Assembly: GCA_048213135.1 (NCBI GenBank) | Contig: PS015022.1 | Coordinates: forward strand, 128,638-192,637 | Source of the DNA: Reclinomonas americana ATCC 50394 | Lineage: Eukaryota; Jakobida; Jakobea; Jakobida | Direction: 5' to 3' | DNA length: 64,000 bases | In this document: positions 1-12,696 of the stretch, piece after piece | How the letters are laid out: the number at the start of each line of letters is the position of its first letter | How positions within the stretch are numbered: position 1 is the stretch's first letter | Position numbers and translations under genes: made by a program | The notes under the pieces: generated by a model | Told to the model about the DNA's origin: nothing | The model's database searches: none | Seen by the model: the letters and a program-made list of their open reading frames with translations, nothing else

Positions 1-2618
1 GCATGCGGTCTGCATGCAGTCAGTTTCTCGACGAGTTTCCACTTCTGTTTGGCTTCTGGAAGAAGTGGGCCGAGTTTGAGCATGATCAGGGTGGTCAGTG
101 GAGGGATATCTACGAGCGTGGCGTGAATGCCATCCCGCACTCGGTGGATCTGTGGGGATACTACTGCCAGGCGGTGGTCGACAGGGCCGAGGCCGATGCC
201 AAGGAGTTGTGTGACAAGTCCGGTTGCTGGGCTGGCACTGGCAGTGGTGGTGGTGGTGCTGACTGGTAAGTTTCTTGTGTGCAGGACGTTTGAGCGTGCG
301 GCAGCAATCGTCGGCGACGATTACCTGTCGTCGTCGTTCTGGGAAAAGTACATCATGTACGAGGCCACAAACTCGCTTCCGCGCGCGGTGGAGATTTACC
401 GACGAGTGCTGCGAGTGCCGATGCGCAACGTGTACAAGTTCCAGCAGCAGTTCGAGTCGTTGGTGGCCGACCGCTCAACGCGTGAGTTGCTGGAGCCGCT
501 GGCGTACGAGAAGCTGACGCAGAGGGCGCAGGCCGACGGTGGTGCTGGTGCGCTTGTCCGTGCCATCACTGGGTTTTTCACTGCATCGATTGCTGTGCTG
601 ATTCTGTGCATGTGTGCAGATCTGGAGGCAACCAGAAAACGTCTCTTCCTCGACGAGGAGCGGGCTGCCTTTGGCAAAACCTCTGCGGAAATCGAGAAGC
701 GCAAGGAGTTTGAAGACAAGGTTTGTTGGTGTTGCATGTTGTGACAATCGTTTTTGTTTTCTTCTGACTCCTTTGCGACAGATCAAGCCAGCCTTCTTCA
801 ATGTCGAGCCACTTGACGAGGCACAGTTGGAGAACTGGAGGCGGTATCTGGAGCTGGAGGAGAAGGAGGGAGATCACAACCGAATTGTGCTGCTGTTCGA
901 GCGCTGCGTCATTCCATGTGTGAGTCGCCTACACAGCGAGAGTATGTGTGCTTGAGAGAGGATATCAGAAGGGGTGTCTTCGTTTTCCGTCGCGCGTCCG
1001 TGGTGTGCTTGTTGCTTGTGCTCGCCGTCTTCTCCAGGGAAAAACTACTGGTGTGCCGCCCTCGCCCAGCAATGACGACGATAAGTAGCCGTGTGTGCCT
1101 GTCTCTCTAGTGCGTCTCTCGTGGCCTGTTGTGTTGTTCACTTGCTGTTGGTGTCTGTGCGCATTTTTGCGTTCCTTCTGTGTACCATTGTGCCAAGCGG
1201 GGGCCGAGACAGCTGGAACTGACACATGATACACACGGTTGGCTCAAATTCGATTGCTGTTGCTGTCTTGCTTTTTTGTGTGTGCGTGTGTTGTGTTGGT
1301 GTTGCCGCATGCATTGCTCCGTCCCGCCCCCCTGCCGCCGCTTCCATGTTTTGCCCTTGTGTTGTCGCTTGCTCGCTTGCTGTCGCTAGGCCAATTACAC
1401 CGAGTTCTGGATTCGCTACTCGCGTTACTTGGAGAGCAAGGGTGCCATTGATCAGGCTCGGGAGGTGTTGGATCGCCTGGTGAGCAAGATCCAACGTCGT
1501 CGGTACGTTGCATCTTGCACACAAAGAATGTCCGCGATATGCATGCTGAGACTGACGCTTGTATTTTTTTGATTCATCAGCCCGGCGGCGCATTTGGCAT
1601 TGGCGGCATTTGAGGAGCAGTACGGCAACATTTCTCGCGCCCGCTCCATCTATCAAGTACTGCTGTCGGAAATCGGTGAGTCATGTTCTCTGCTCGTGTG
1701 CGATCTTTCTTTGTGCTCGTTGAGTTGCTCACCCCCCACACACACAGCCGCTGGTCACGTGGAGTCGATTGTTCGCTTTGCGGCATTTGAGCGTCGTGTG
1801 GGCTCACTGGCTGCGGCGTCGAGCATCCTCGAGACCAGTGTCAGCGAGGCTGAAGTCGGCAGCAGGGCGTACGTGGCGCTGAGCTTGCGCCACGCCGTGT
1901 TTATCGAGAAGGTTTGGCGGTCATATGGCGAATTCACGGATGGAGGAGAGAAGAAATATTGACATCCGCTTCTCGTTGCAGGCCGAAGGTAATGTGGCCA
2001 AGGCGCGTTCGCTCTACCAACATTTGTTGTCGTCGGCTGCGGACAGTGTGGAGGCGTGGCTGGCGGCGTTGGCATTCGAGGCCTCGCACGGCGACGCTTC
2101 GGCGTTGTTTGAGCGTGCGCTGTCGGCGGACTCGGCGGTGGCCGGTTCCGACGATATCAAGAAGGCCGCGCTGGAGTACCAGCTGAGCCACGGCTCCAGC
2201 ATCTCGCAGCTGCGAGACGTGGAGTACAACGTTCGCTTTGGTGCTGCAGCGCGGTCGGCCAAGGTCTCTGGCAAGAAGCGCGGTCGCGAGGGCGACTCTG
2301 CTGACGGCTCCGGCCTGAAGGCCTCGAAGACCGAGGCTGGCCAGGTGGCCGCCGACGCCTCTGCCGCCGCCGGCTACGACTACAGCCAGTACGCGCAGTA
2401 CTATGTTGCGTCGTCGAGTTCGCTCGCCTGCCTCGATACTGTTGTCGCTCATTCGCCTCTCTCTCAACGCACAGCAACAATACTATGGTGCCGCCAATCC
2501 TGCTGCCGCTGCCGCTGCCGCCGCCGCCGCTGCTGCTGCTGCTGCTGCCGCTGCCGCCGGGTACCCTGCCGCCGCGCCCTCAGCTGCAGCCTACGGTGCG
2601 TACCCACCGCAGCAATAA
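1..2618 (+). CDS. PRP39: Prp39-like U1 snRNP splicing factor (5' end outside window)
   Basis: Partial; the gene runs in from the left edge and ends at TAA 2616-2618. The spliced product is a chain of HAT (half-a-TPR) repeats with typical aromatic pairs: FWKKWAEFEH near 55-90, FWEKYIMYE near 340, FWIRYSRYLE near 1410, then AAFEEQYG and FAAFERRVG. The order matches Prp39/PRPF39, a U1 snRNP-associated protein that helps 5' splice-site recognition. Introns inferred at 209-284, about 555-620, about 721-781, about 919-1389 (about 470 nt, the longest here), about 1504-1580, 1675-1748, about 1912-1981 and about 2403-2475. The C-terminus is not a HAT repeat: a basic patch (GKKRGREG), a Tyr/Gln stretch, then roughly 20 alanines encoded by a GCC/GCT run, ending in a Pro/Tyr/Gln tail. 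That low-complexity tail is unusual for the family. Another HAT protein (Prp42 type) is possible but less likely. Confidence 0.8.
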
Positions 2619-3999
2619 TCGCGCTCCCGCACTGTTGCCAATCCCCCGTCCGTGTTTCGTTTTGGCCCCACCTCCTTTCTTTCTTTCTCTCCCTTTCTCT
2701 CGTTCTCCGATTCCGACGGGCGTCCGCATGCAATGCACACACAGAATGAAAAAAGAAAACAAACGTCAACGAGAACGTCGCAAGCGCTTTGATTAATTGG
2801 CAGAGCGCCAATTTTCTTCGTCCACGCATTTGGTCAGTGCCTCGCGCACACGCACACCCACGCACAACGTCCTTCGCTGGTGAAGTGACAACAGAGCAGC
2901 GCAGTGCAGGAGGTGGCGTGAGGAGGAGGAAGACGAAGACGGAAGAGGAGAAAGACAGGAGGTGAGCTCTCCGCACAAACTTTTATCGTCATCACTGAGA
3001 GAGAGAGAGGAGGGGAAGAGGAGGAGCGAGTGGCTGGCGAAACAATGCACACACACACACACACACAAGTGCGCACAGAGAGAGAGGAAGAGAGGAGTGA
3101 GAGTGTTCGTCGCAGACAAGCGGAAAGTTTTCAAACTCTTGTTTTGTGGATGTGACCACAGAGAGTGTGTGCATGTACACTTGAGACACAGTGAAGAGAG
3201 GCATAGTGCGTGAGAGAAGAGAGAGGGGAGAGGGAGGAGAGAGGCGCTTGCGTGCATGCGTGTCCGCGTGTCTGTGTGTGCACGCGCATCAGGGAGAATA
3301 TGAAGTTCGTGTTCGTGCATTGTAGCGCGCGTAGGGGGAGGAATGCGAGGCACACACACACACATACGCACGCACACAGGTGTCTCTTTCTCTATCTCCT
3401 CCCCGCCTCTCTCTGTGCGTGAGTGCATCTCTCATGGTGGGGGCGCCAAAGTTTCATCATGGCCAGAAACTCTGGTACAGTGTGTTTCATTGATGCGTTT
3501 CTTTTGTTTCTCTCTCTTTCTCTCCACGGCGAGGAGAAGACGCACGCAGAGAGGGAGAGAGAACAGGAGCGAGTTCGTGGCCGCATGCATGCACCGTCGT
3601 TTTTTCCTTTTTTTCAGCTGTGCGCGAAAAGGCACTTGCATGTTCTCGCAGATTCCCGTTGTGCACGCACGTTGTGTCAACGTATGCCACTCTGATGGCA
3701 AGTGTCAGAGAGCGCGACAGTGAGAGAGAGAAAGAGAGAAAGAACGCAGAGTTTTCCTGTATGTGCTAAACAACGGCCGCAATTTTCCTCACTGGGAAAC
3801 TCCATTCATCACACTCACTCACAGACACAAAGAGCGCCTTCTTTCTCTCACACACACTCAGTCTTTACTCTCCGCGCGAACACTGCAGGGAGAGCAGCAA
3901 AAAGGGAGAGTTGTGAGACACACAAAAACAGAGGGAGAGTCGCGCGCTCGTTTTTTTCTTTCTGTTTGTTTGTGTGTGTGTGTGTGTGTGTCAAACAAA
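2619..3999. other. 1.4 kb simple-sequence-rich intergenic region
   Basis: No convincing coding exon on either strand. It holds the 3' flank of the Prp39-like gene and the 5' flank of the transporter gene. Most of it is short (CA)n, (GA)n and (CT)n runs, for example (CA)n at about 3047-3067 and 3352-3364 and (GT)n at about 3970-3990, directly before the next start codon. A perfect 7-bp hairpin (AATTGGC/GCCAATT, 5-nt loop) lies at 2795-2813. Confidence 0.6.
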
Positions 4000-6900
4000 A
4001 TGACAGAGTCACATGTGAGTGACTGGTGGGTGCGTGACGCAGCAACAGACCAAATGGGTCTTCAACCAGTGGATGTCGTGTGGATTGCGGTGTCGGGCAT
4101 TGGAGTGTTCCTCATGCAGGCGAGTCTCCACACACACACTCTCCCTCCTCTCTCTCTCTCCACACACACTGTGTGTGCTCACTCACTTTCTCTCAAACAT
4201 CAATGCACAGGCGGGCTTCTTGCTCATTGAGGCTGGTGAGTGTGTCAATCTCATTCAATGTGTTCCATTCTGCTCACTCACTCACTCTGTGTGTGTGCGC
4301 GCGCGCCAAAGGCTCTGTGCGCTTTGGTGTGGCCAGCATCACACTAAAGAACTTTATGGATGTTGCGCGCAACGCTCTTTTTTTTCGTCTACTTTTCATG
4401 CCATTCTCCTCACCGAGTCGTCGTAGTTTTGTGTGGCGACATTGATCTGGTGGGCATTCGGCTTCTCCTTGTCATATGGGCACGAGAGTGGCACGGGCGT
4501 GATTGGATGGGACTCGGGCTTGTGCTTTCGCGTGGCCGATGATAAGCTCATGTATTGGTTCTTTGGACTGGTGTTTTGTTGCGTACACACGCGCACATGT
4601 ACAACGAAGCTCGACGGGTGTACTTATATGCGCGAGTTGTGCAGGCGGAGCGGCCACAACGATTCCGTCAGGTAAAATGCAAGTTATGCATGTGTCCGCT
4701 TTGTGTGCTCACGTTTGGTTGGCCACAGGTGCCATGGCGGAGAGGACCATCTTCTTTGTGTATATCATCTACGTGGTGTTTGTCAGCGGTGTTGTGTATC
4801 CGGTCGTGGCGTACTGGGAGTGGGGGCAAACTGGTGAGTGAGAACAGTCTCCGTTTTTTGATGTGGTGACTCACTGCGTGCGTTTTGCAGGTTGGCTCAG
4901 CCGCTCCAACCTCAGGCGACCTATTCCGGGCGGCATCATTGACCTTGCGGGTGAGTCGTCGGCGTGTTGTTTCGTTTGATGGTGCGTGTTGCTGACGTCG
5001 CGCGCAGGCGACGGACCGGTGCACATTGTCGGTGGCATGTGTGGCATTGTCGGTGCGTACCTGGTGGGACCACGTCGTGGTGTTTTCGAGCCGGCCTCTG
5101 CGTCAGGCAGCAGCACAGCGCGCCAGCTCTCCTGTGCGTTGTTATATTCGAGGAGTATGTGAGTTGTTTGTGTGCTGATGGCACCGTGCAGACATGCTGG
5201 GCAAGACGAAGCGCGGACCCGAGAGCAAGCTGCTCACTCACAAACGGCTGGCGGCCATGCACGAGTCGATGAACGATGGCTCTGGCGACATTTACTTTGC
5301 ACGCACACAGTTGGTGTTCCAGGGACTCGGCACACTGATCTTGTGGTTCAGGTACTCTCATTCACTCCCCCTCCCATTCCCTCTCCCCGCTATGTGACTA
5401 ACAGCTTGTGCGTGCGTGCGTTACTTTCGCTCTGCTGTGCAGCTGGTTCTTTTTCAGTTTCGTATCGCATATGCGCAGTCACTTTTGTCCCCCGCTGCAG
5501 TACTCACCCACTGCCCTTTTGCGCCGCATCAATAGATGCCGGTTCCACATTGCGTGTGGTAAGTACAGCAACCTGTTAGCCCTCCCATGCATCTCCATTC
5601 TCACTTGCGCATGCACAGGACGCCCGAGCACCCGGCATTGTGATTGGCACGATCATCATGAACACGGCACTGTCGCCCGCGGCTGCCGGATTTGTCGGCG
5701 CCGTTATTTGCCGTCTGCAGACAGGTCGGTACCACCACGGCGAAATTTTCAACTCTTCGCTGTCGGGACTCGTGGCAATCACCAGCGGATGCGCAACGAT
5801 GAACGGCTGGGGAGCGGTAGCCACCGGCACCATTTCCAGTCTGGTGTACATTGCCGCGGTCAACTGCATTCTGAAACTGCGAATCGATGATCCGGTACGT
5901 ACGGCGAGCATTAAAGTGTGTGCCCTCCTCACACGTCGACTCACTTTTTTTCGTTCCCGTTGTAGATTCGCGCGTTTGCCGTCCACGCAGCCAATGGCGT
6001 GTGGGGCCTGATTGCCAGTGGCCTCTTTTCCGACCGAGGCTTGCTCATTCAAGGTGCGTACGCGCGCTTGTGTGCGTGTGGGTGGGTGCATTCTGTTGCA
6101 TTCGCCGACCCCACTGCCACAGCATACCCTGGTGTCACTCCCATCGCGTTCGGCACCCAGCTCGGCATCCAAGTCCTCGGTGCGCTGGCGGTGGTGTGTT
6201 GGTCCGGAGGTGCCAGTTTCCTATTTCTGTGGACGCTCCGGTACTTTTTGCCGGGACGCACGCTGGCCGATGTGTTTGTGGAGAGTGGCCACTCGTTGGA
6301 GGGCGTTGGTGCGTGACGACCCCTTATCTTTGGTGTTGCCGCCAGCAAGTAAGGACATGCTAAGCATCTCTGTATGTGCTGCAGAGCGCATCGATCCGCC
6401 ACCAGCCGGCTCGTCCATGGCTGTCGTGTTCACTGACGTTGAGGGCGCCAAGACTCTGTGGGCGGCCGATGCGTTTACCATGCGGCAAGCAAGTGACATG
6501 TACGATGAGGTGATGCCGCGCCATCTTCTTCTGTAAGTCCTTGATCTTGTGCCACCGCTCACTGATTTTTCCTGCCAGCTCTTCCAAGAACTCGTCCGCA
6601 TGCATCGTGGCTACGAAGTCAAATCAGAAGGTACGTGATTTTTTGTTTAAGCTCTGCAATCAATCCCGTAGGGTCTCACTCATGGACCTCATGTGCGTGT
6701 GCAGGCAATGCCTCGCTGGTGGTGTTCCAGTCGTGTGACAACGCCGTCAAGTGGGCTCTTGCACTACAATCGGAGCTGCTGCACATTCCGTGGCCACGGT
6801 ACATGGATATCTCCATTCCGTCCTCCTGCATTGTCTTTTCTGACGCAGCAACGTAACAGAGACTTGCTCCGCGGTCGACACACGGATCTCGTCGAGGACG

Positions 6901-7980
6901 AAGGCGGTATTATCATTGCCGGTCTGCGTGCACGCTCCGCCATTCACTACGGCATGGTGCCCGGGAAGGTGGACATGCGAACCGGTCGCATGGTCTGTCA
7001 CTCTCACCTGCTTGAGCGTCATCGTCCGCGTTTCTGACTCGGTTCTACCTCTCGCAGGACTACTTTGGCGAGATTGTGAACGAGTGTGCCAAACTGTGTG
7101 GCGCCACTCGCGGCGGCGAGATTTCGGTGACGGCCGAAGCAGTGGAATTCATCGGACATCCTGCCGGCGACCTATCGAAGCTGATGGTCAACGTGCCGCA
7201 CGTGTTGATCGAACTGGGGCCTGTGCAGTTGGATCTCGCGGTACGTTTGCGTTGCACACAAAATCGCACCCGCATAGTCCCTCATGCTCTGTTTTTTTCC
7301 CTGTATCGCAGGAGGAGCTTGATCCGCTGTTGGTATTCCAGATCTACCCGGAGGATTTGGCGAGTCGGCGCGAGCTACTGGGTCACAGTGGTGAGCATGT
7401 GGGTTCCACAGCCGACGACATGCCAACACACTCGCGGCTCGGCGACGGTCGGGCGCGATCCGCGTACACCATTGCCAGCTCGCGATCCGCACCGCTGCCG
7501 TCTGCCCGCTCCATCAACGACGTGCTGTCGACGACGTCGCCTGGTCGGTATGCCGCCGTGCCGGTGGCTCCCGCGGGGACGCAGTCGGTGTTCCGTCAAA
7601 TGTCGCGAAGGAGAACGAGCGCGCGACAAGTATTCCTGCAGGCACCGCCGGGGCCGGCGGCGGCATACGGCCTCAGCATGCACGAGTTGCGAAGCCGATC
7701 GGCTCGGTCAAGTCCGAGTGCGACCGCGCACAACGTACCCAACTCGTCAGCATCGGCTCGCGAAGCACACGCACCGGGCGATGTGATTGCAGTTCCGCGG
7801 TTACCATGGGCACCGCACCCTCTGCAAGTCAGACCACCTTCTGCCACTGGCCCACCGAGCCCGTCGACTCAGGGAGTCGCCGGCGAGGTACGAAGTCCGG
7901 CACACTCGGAGGCCGACGAGGAGCACCCATTCGAGGTACCCGACTCGCTCGCCAGACACGGTGCTGACCAAGAAGAATAA
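4000..7980 (+). CDS. Ammonium transporter (Amt) fused to a class III nucleotidyl cyclase-like domain
   Basis: The first half is an Amt/Mep channel for NH4+/NH3 uptake. It has the opening helix FLMQAGFLLIEAG, the KNFMD segment, IPSGAMAERT, and both pore histidines, in GPVHIVGG (about 5020) and FAVHAANGVWG (about 5980). The signature FNSSLSGLVAITSG is near 5750-5785. After the last helix a cyclase homology domain starts with FTDVEGAKTLW (about 6430), continues with YEVKSEGNASLVVF, GLRARSAIHYG and DYFGEIVNECAK, and ends by about 7400. A roughly 200-residue Ser/Pro/Arg tail follows to TAA 7978-7980. Relative to active cyclases the second metal-binding Asp is Asn (SEGN) and the transition-state Arg of the VNxxxR motif is Lys, while the first Asp, the adenine-selecting Lys/Asp pair and the Asn remain. 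It may therefore be a weak or inactive enzyme acting as a sensor. At least twelve introns; one is GC-AG and two use GTTGCG donors. ATG 4000 is the first in-frame Met before the first helix. Confidence 0.85.
4120..4210 (+). other. GC-AG intron in the transporter gene
   Basis: The exon ends ...CTCATGCAG at 4119 and the intron begins GCGAGT. The acceptor AG is at 4209-4210. Joining gives LMQ-AGFLLIEAG, the conserved Amt helix. No GT donor nearby keeps that frame. Confidence 0.75.
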
Positions 7981-8276
7981 GTAAATAAGTTGCATGGATT
8001 GTTTTTTTTCTGGCTCAAGCTTCATTCCCCTGGCTTTTTTTTCTTTGTACACCCGGACAGAACAGGAGGAATGAGGAACAAACGCACAGTGACATACATG
8101 GCTCGCACGACGGCATCACGACAGTCGGCGAGATTACAGCAAACAACGACAACAACAACAGCACACATACCAAAAGGAAAAATCAAACGAACTCACGAGA
8201 GAAATTAGTATCGACCTAAAAACACACCCATCCACAGAAAAAATGAGGAGGCAACGCAGAGGAGTTGCATCGCCCC
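7981..8276. other. Convergent 3' flanks, no gene seen
   Basis: About 300 bp between the stop codons of two converging genes. It has T-rich and A-rich runs and CAA repeats, as expected of 3' UTR and poly(A) signals. No ORF or RNA structure recognised. Confidence 0.6.
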
Positions 8277-11200
8277 TTACTCATCCCAGGCGGTGCGACC
8301 ACCAGTAATGGCGGCTGCGGCGGCGGCAGCAGCCCTTTCTTCGTTTTGCTGCAGTTGCCGCCGGACCAACGCCGACTGCGACGTTGCTGGTCGATTGGGT
8401 ACGAGCTCGACTCCCCTCGCACGGAGTGCTGCAGGCGGTGAGCTGCTGCGTTGCGCGAACATTGGCGACATTGGCGACAGCGGTGGTGAGCCTGCGAGCA
8501 GTGGTCTTGTGCCCGGGCTGTCGGCGGCACCGGTCGGCGACATGGTGGCCAGCGCCGTTGACGGTGAGGCTGCTCCGCTGCCGGCAGCACCATCGCCGGC
8601 CCCAATGGCGAGCGGAGCCGCGCGGCGGAACCGGCCGCTCACGCTGCTGTCTCCGCTTGGCGGCGTCGGTGCGCCCGTGGGTGTTGACGCCCCCGAAGCG
8701 TGACGCCAGGCGTCGACCAACGCCGCGGCCTCCTCGGGACTCAGCGGCGGTGGCACTGTGGGTGACTGCGGGCCCGACGGCGAGCCGACCATGACGCCCG
8801 ACGGCGTCAGTGGTGCGTGGCGCACCGGAGTCGATGCTCCGGAGCGCGAGTTGGCCGAAGGGGCGGCCGCTGCGGCAGTTGCCGCCGCCGCCACTGAAAC
8901 AGCGGCATGTGGTGCCGGGGACAGAGGAGTGGCGGCGCCCGAGTTCGGCACGCTGCCACTCAATGGCGAATCGACGGCGTCGGGGAGCGCAAGTAGCGGA
9001 CGACGTGCTGGCGTCTGCGGCATAACGCCAGTCCAAGGAGCATCCTCCGAGTTCGCATCGGGATCCGACGCCGCACGAGCCACGGTCGGCAGTGAGCCGG
9101 TGTCGCGTGTGAGCTTGGACTTGCCAGTCTCTGCGGCGGGACGAGGAGAGTGTGAGTGCAAATGTTTGCGAGTGGAAATCACATGCGCAAGACGCAACTC
9201 GTCGACGAAGCCGTGGAGGATTCCTCCGGCGCCACACCCAACAGCTGCTGCTGCTGCTTCTTCTTGTTGCGGTACTTGGTGACGCAGCGCACACCCAACT
9301 TCCACAGCGTGTGCACGAGCATAATGAGGCGCGGGATGGTGTTGAAGGCGATCACAAACAGAGCGCAGCCGATCAGCATGAGCGTGAGGGTGACATTCGG
9401 CGGCAGGCCCTCGTTGGCTTGCCACGTCATGATGAGGATCAGCACCGACTGCAAGACGGCCACCGACTCGTTGACCAGCTCATTAAACTCTTCGCAGCGT
9501 TCGCGGAACGGCGACAGCACAATGGCGGTGATAATGTAGGCCAGATGAGTCGCAATCACACACACACTAGACGCACGAGGAAAATATAGGTGTCAGCGTC
9601 GGTACGGAGCGACATGCAAGACAGTCCATCGCAACATTTGTGGAATGGGATTGTCGATCAGCGTGACAAGGAAGACCGCCACAAAGAACTCCTTGGCCAG
9701 CATAATGGTCACGAACCACGAGCGATCCTTATAGAGGCCCATGAAGAGACTGCCAAAGCGGAGGTTGAGGGTGGTGCCGTCCTGACGAAGCACCGTCACC
9801 TTCATCGTCGACATCAGGAGCAAGATGGCGGGGATGCCGGCCACGTAGAAAATCTGCATGGTGTTCCACAGTGAGTGAACGAGCACAAAGTGTGAATGAC
9901 AACAGAGAGAGGGGGGAAAGAACGCAACAATCATCATGACAGCACCAAACAGCGGGGCACCGCCAGGCGCGAAACCCAGGCGGTACTCGTTGGCGAGGAA
10001 CATGGAACTGGTGGCCACCGAACCATACGCGTTAAAAGTGAGGGCGATAACAGCCATCCAGCACAACTTCCACACGCGGCTGTGAAATGATAAGAAACGA
10101 GGTCAGGTGAGATTCGTGGGCATCATTTTCTGACAGGGCGACATCACCACGCAACGATCGCTCCAGCTTCTTCTCGGTGGTTGCCAGCTCCTCGTCCAGG
10201 GCACTGCGCAGGGCCGTCGACTGACTGGTCCACGCCTCGTTGCTGGAGGAGGAAGACGACGACGAGTGCAGATCAACGTCTCCGTCCGAGGGCGCCGTCT
10301 TGCCAGCGGCAGTCAGCTTCTTCAGCTCCACGTTGCGATCTTGCGGTGTGCTCGACTGTGATCGGGAAAAGGAGAGAGAGTGCATGAGTAATACGAATCA
10401 CAGAGAACCACTCCGCGCATGCACAGACAGACAAACGCACCCCTGACTGATGCGGGCTGTGGTCATTCGAATCGCCACTGGCCTGATGCTCGACGTCGGG
10501 AAGCGAATCCACGCTGGAGCGGCGCACGCTTGTCATGACTGACGACGGTCGGTTTGACGACGACCTACGTACGCAGCAGAAATCACAGGTAAGCATGCTG
10601 CCGTATCGCGAATAAGAGGGAGGGAGTCGACGCAACGGCACGGGGTGAATGGAGGAGGCGAGCTCGTTCAGGCGGCGCTTCTTGCGCCGCAGGTACCACC
10701 ACTCAATGAGGCACACGATGAGGGTAATGAACCACGCAGCACCGACAACAATCGCAAGAATTCTGCATCGTGCCAAAAATGTTAGGGAACTTCGCAGGCC
10801 AACAACTCGGTTGAGCAAGCGACGCAACTTGAGATTCTGCGAGAAGATGGCCACCGGAGCCGAAGTGTCACTGTTGTCATCGACGAGGCTTGCATCGTCA
10901 CGCGGCACAATATCGGTGCCTGACGCACGAACGCCTCGACTGCGCTGCGTGCTCCTGGTGGAGTTGTCATCTACCGCAGCGGCGGTCTTGTGAGGCGATG
11001 CAATATCGCCCACACCAAAGTTGATCCAGCTCATGCTGTCACCAAACGCCTTGGCCGTGGGATCAACGCTGCCACCAAAGGCGCTGGTTTGCACATTGAA
11101 GCGCATACCACCGGCCATGGCCTGTAACGTGGAGGAGGAGAAGTGAGACGCGTGCAAACTTCTTGTCGGTGCATCGGGCGTGCGCAACATTGAGGCCAGT

Positions 11201-12696
11201 GAGACCGGCAGCTCCTCCACCAACCATACCGCCGACCAGAGCAGCACCGAGACCCGCCGCCACAGCCGACGCAGCAACGGCGTTGGCGCCGCTGGAGATC
11301 GACTGCTGAGACACTGACGTCGGGACGTTGGCTGTGTGGAGCGAGAGAGAGAACTTGTCAGGCGACTTGCAGTGAAATAAGGCACACACACAGCGCGCAA
11401 GCGCAACTGGTAAAGCTGAAATCAGCCGTGCGGCCAGACACGCCCTGCACCACATCGTCGAGACGAATGTGGTAGATGGTGCCGGTGGTAATGTCGGTCG
11501 ACGACACCGTCCACTGCCACGTGTTGCTGTCCACGGTGGCCAAGCTCGGTCGGTAATCGGCAGAGAGCGGCGTCAGCACACGCACAAGCGTGGCCGTGGT
11601 GGTCGACGAGCGCATCAGCGACATCTTGACGCGCCCAGTGTAGGTGGCCGACCACGTAATCGACATGGTGTACGGCTGCAAAATCGGAATGTTGGCCGAC
11701 GCACGACTCGGCGCCGTCACCGTCAGCGTCGCGCGCCCACAAAAGCGGTCACGAATGGCGCCAATGAGCGACGACAACGTGCCGAGACTGCCAATCTGAT
11801 AGAACAGCGGCGGCGATTCCGACGCCATCGACTTGAGCGTGGGCACATCAATCAGAGTGCCAACGCCCACCGTCACGAGACTTGCATGCAGCGTGTCCTT
11901 GATCACCGACGCGCCCGGCAGCGGATCCGTCGACGACACACCATCAGTGATAAAGATCACAAGCTGCTGCACATTGCGCGTCGAACTCTGCAGCATAGTG
12001 GCGGCCGCGGCCAACGCTGGTCCAGCCGAGGTGCCTGCGAATACAGCAGTCACAGTCAGTGAGTCAATCAATGGACGAATGAATGAATGGTGACCATGAC
12101 CATGGCGACCGACCTCCTTGCAATTGATTGACTGCGGGGGCGCGGGCCAGCAGCTGCGACAGTGAGCCTGTCAACTCCTGCGTGACCTCGGTGGTGCTGG
12201 CAAACTGAATCCACCCATAGTTGATGCCATTGACATCGGCCGGCAGTCCATTCGCCAAGTCCGTGAAGAAGGTGCGGTAGTTGGCAAAGTCACCTGCACT
12301 GATACTCCCTGCGCGCGCGCGTGCGAAGAGAAAGAAGTGTGAATATGTATATGTGAGAAACACAAAACTAGACAAAGGCGTCATGGCATACAAAAAAGTC
12401 AGACAGTCAACGAGAGAAAAAGAGAGAGAATGACGCACGTGCACACATGCTTATGAGTGCGAGTGCGTGTGTGCGTGTGTGCGCGTGCAAAGGAAAACGC
12501 GTGAGATGACGCGCGCGCTGAAAATCGCCACTACTCTCTGCGCCCACTCACCACTTCCATCGTAAACGATCACCATGTCGGCGGTACACATGGGAGCAGC
12601 GGCATGCGCGCTCTGCACAGTCGCCAGCAACAACAACAAACACACGAGCAAACACACGAGCACACTCGGGGTCATGGCCGACCGAGAAGCAGACAT
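8277..12696 (-). CDS. Surface protein: signal peptide, VWA domain, KNH-like domain, multiple TM segments, Ser/Pro tail
   Basis: Start ATG 12694-12696 opens a clear signal peptide (Leu/Val-rich core ending AHAAAP). A von Willebrand A domain follows. The MIDAS DGSGS is formed by splicing exons at about 12553 and 12309, with GGTSAG near 12030 and FITDGVS near 11945 as further metal-site loops. Next is a beta-rich segment (about 11420-11730) with the WSATYTG...WQWTV...GTIYHIRL pattern of Kre9/KNH-type extracellular modules, then an Ala/Gly-rich stretch. A first TM helix (ILAIVVGAAWFITLIVCLIEWW, about 10690-10765) is followed by basic RRKKRR. Several more TM helices lie between about 10080 and 9180, including a YKDRSWFVTIMLAKEFF segment like those in protist polytopic receptors and TRP-like proteins. 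The last ~300 residues are Ser/Pro/Ala-rich, presumably cytosolic; stop at 8277-8279. Likely an adhesion or sensing receptor; the ligand is unknown. Donors at 9198, 10636 and 10828 are GTTGCGT. Confidence 0.7.
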
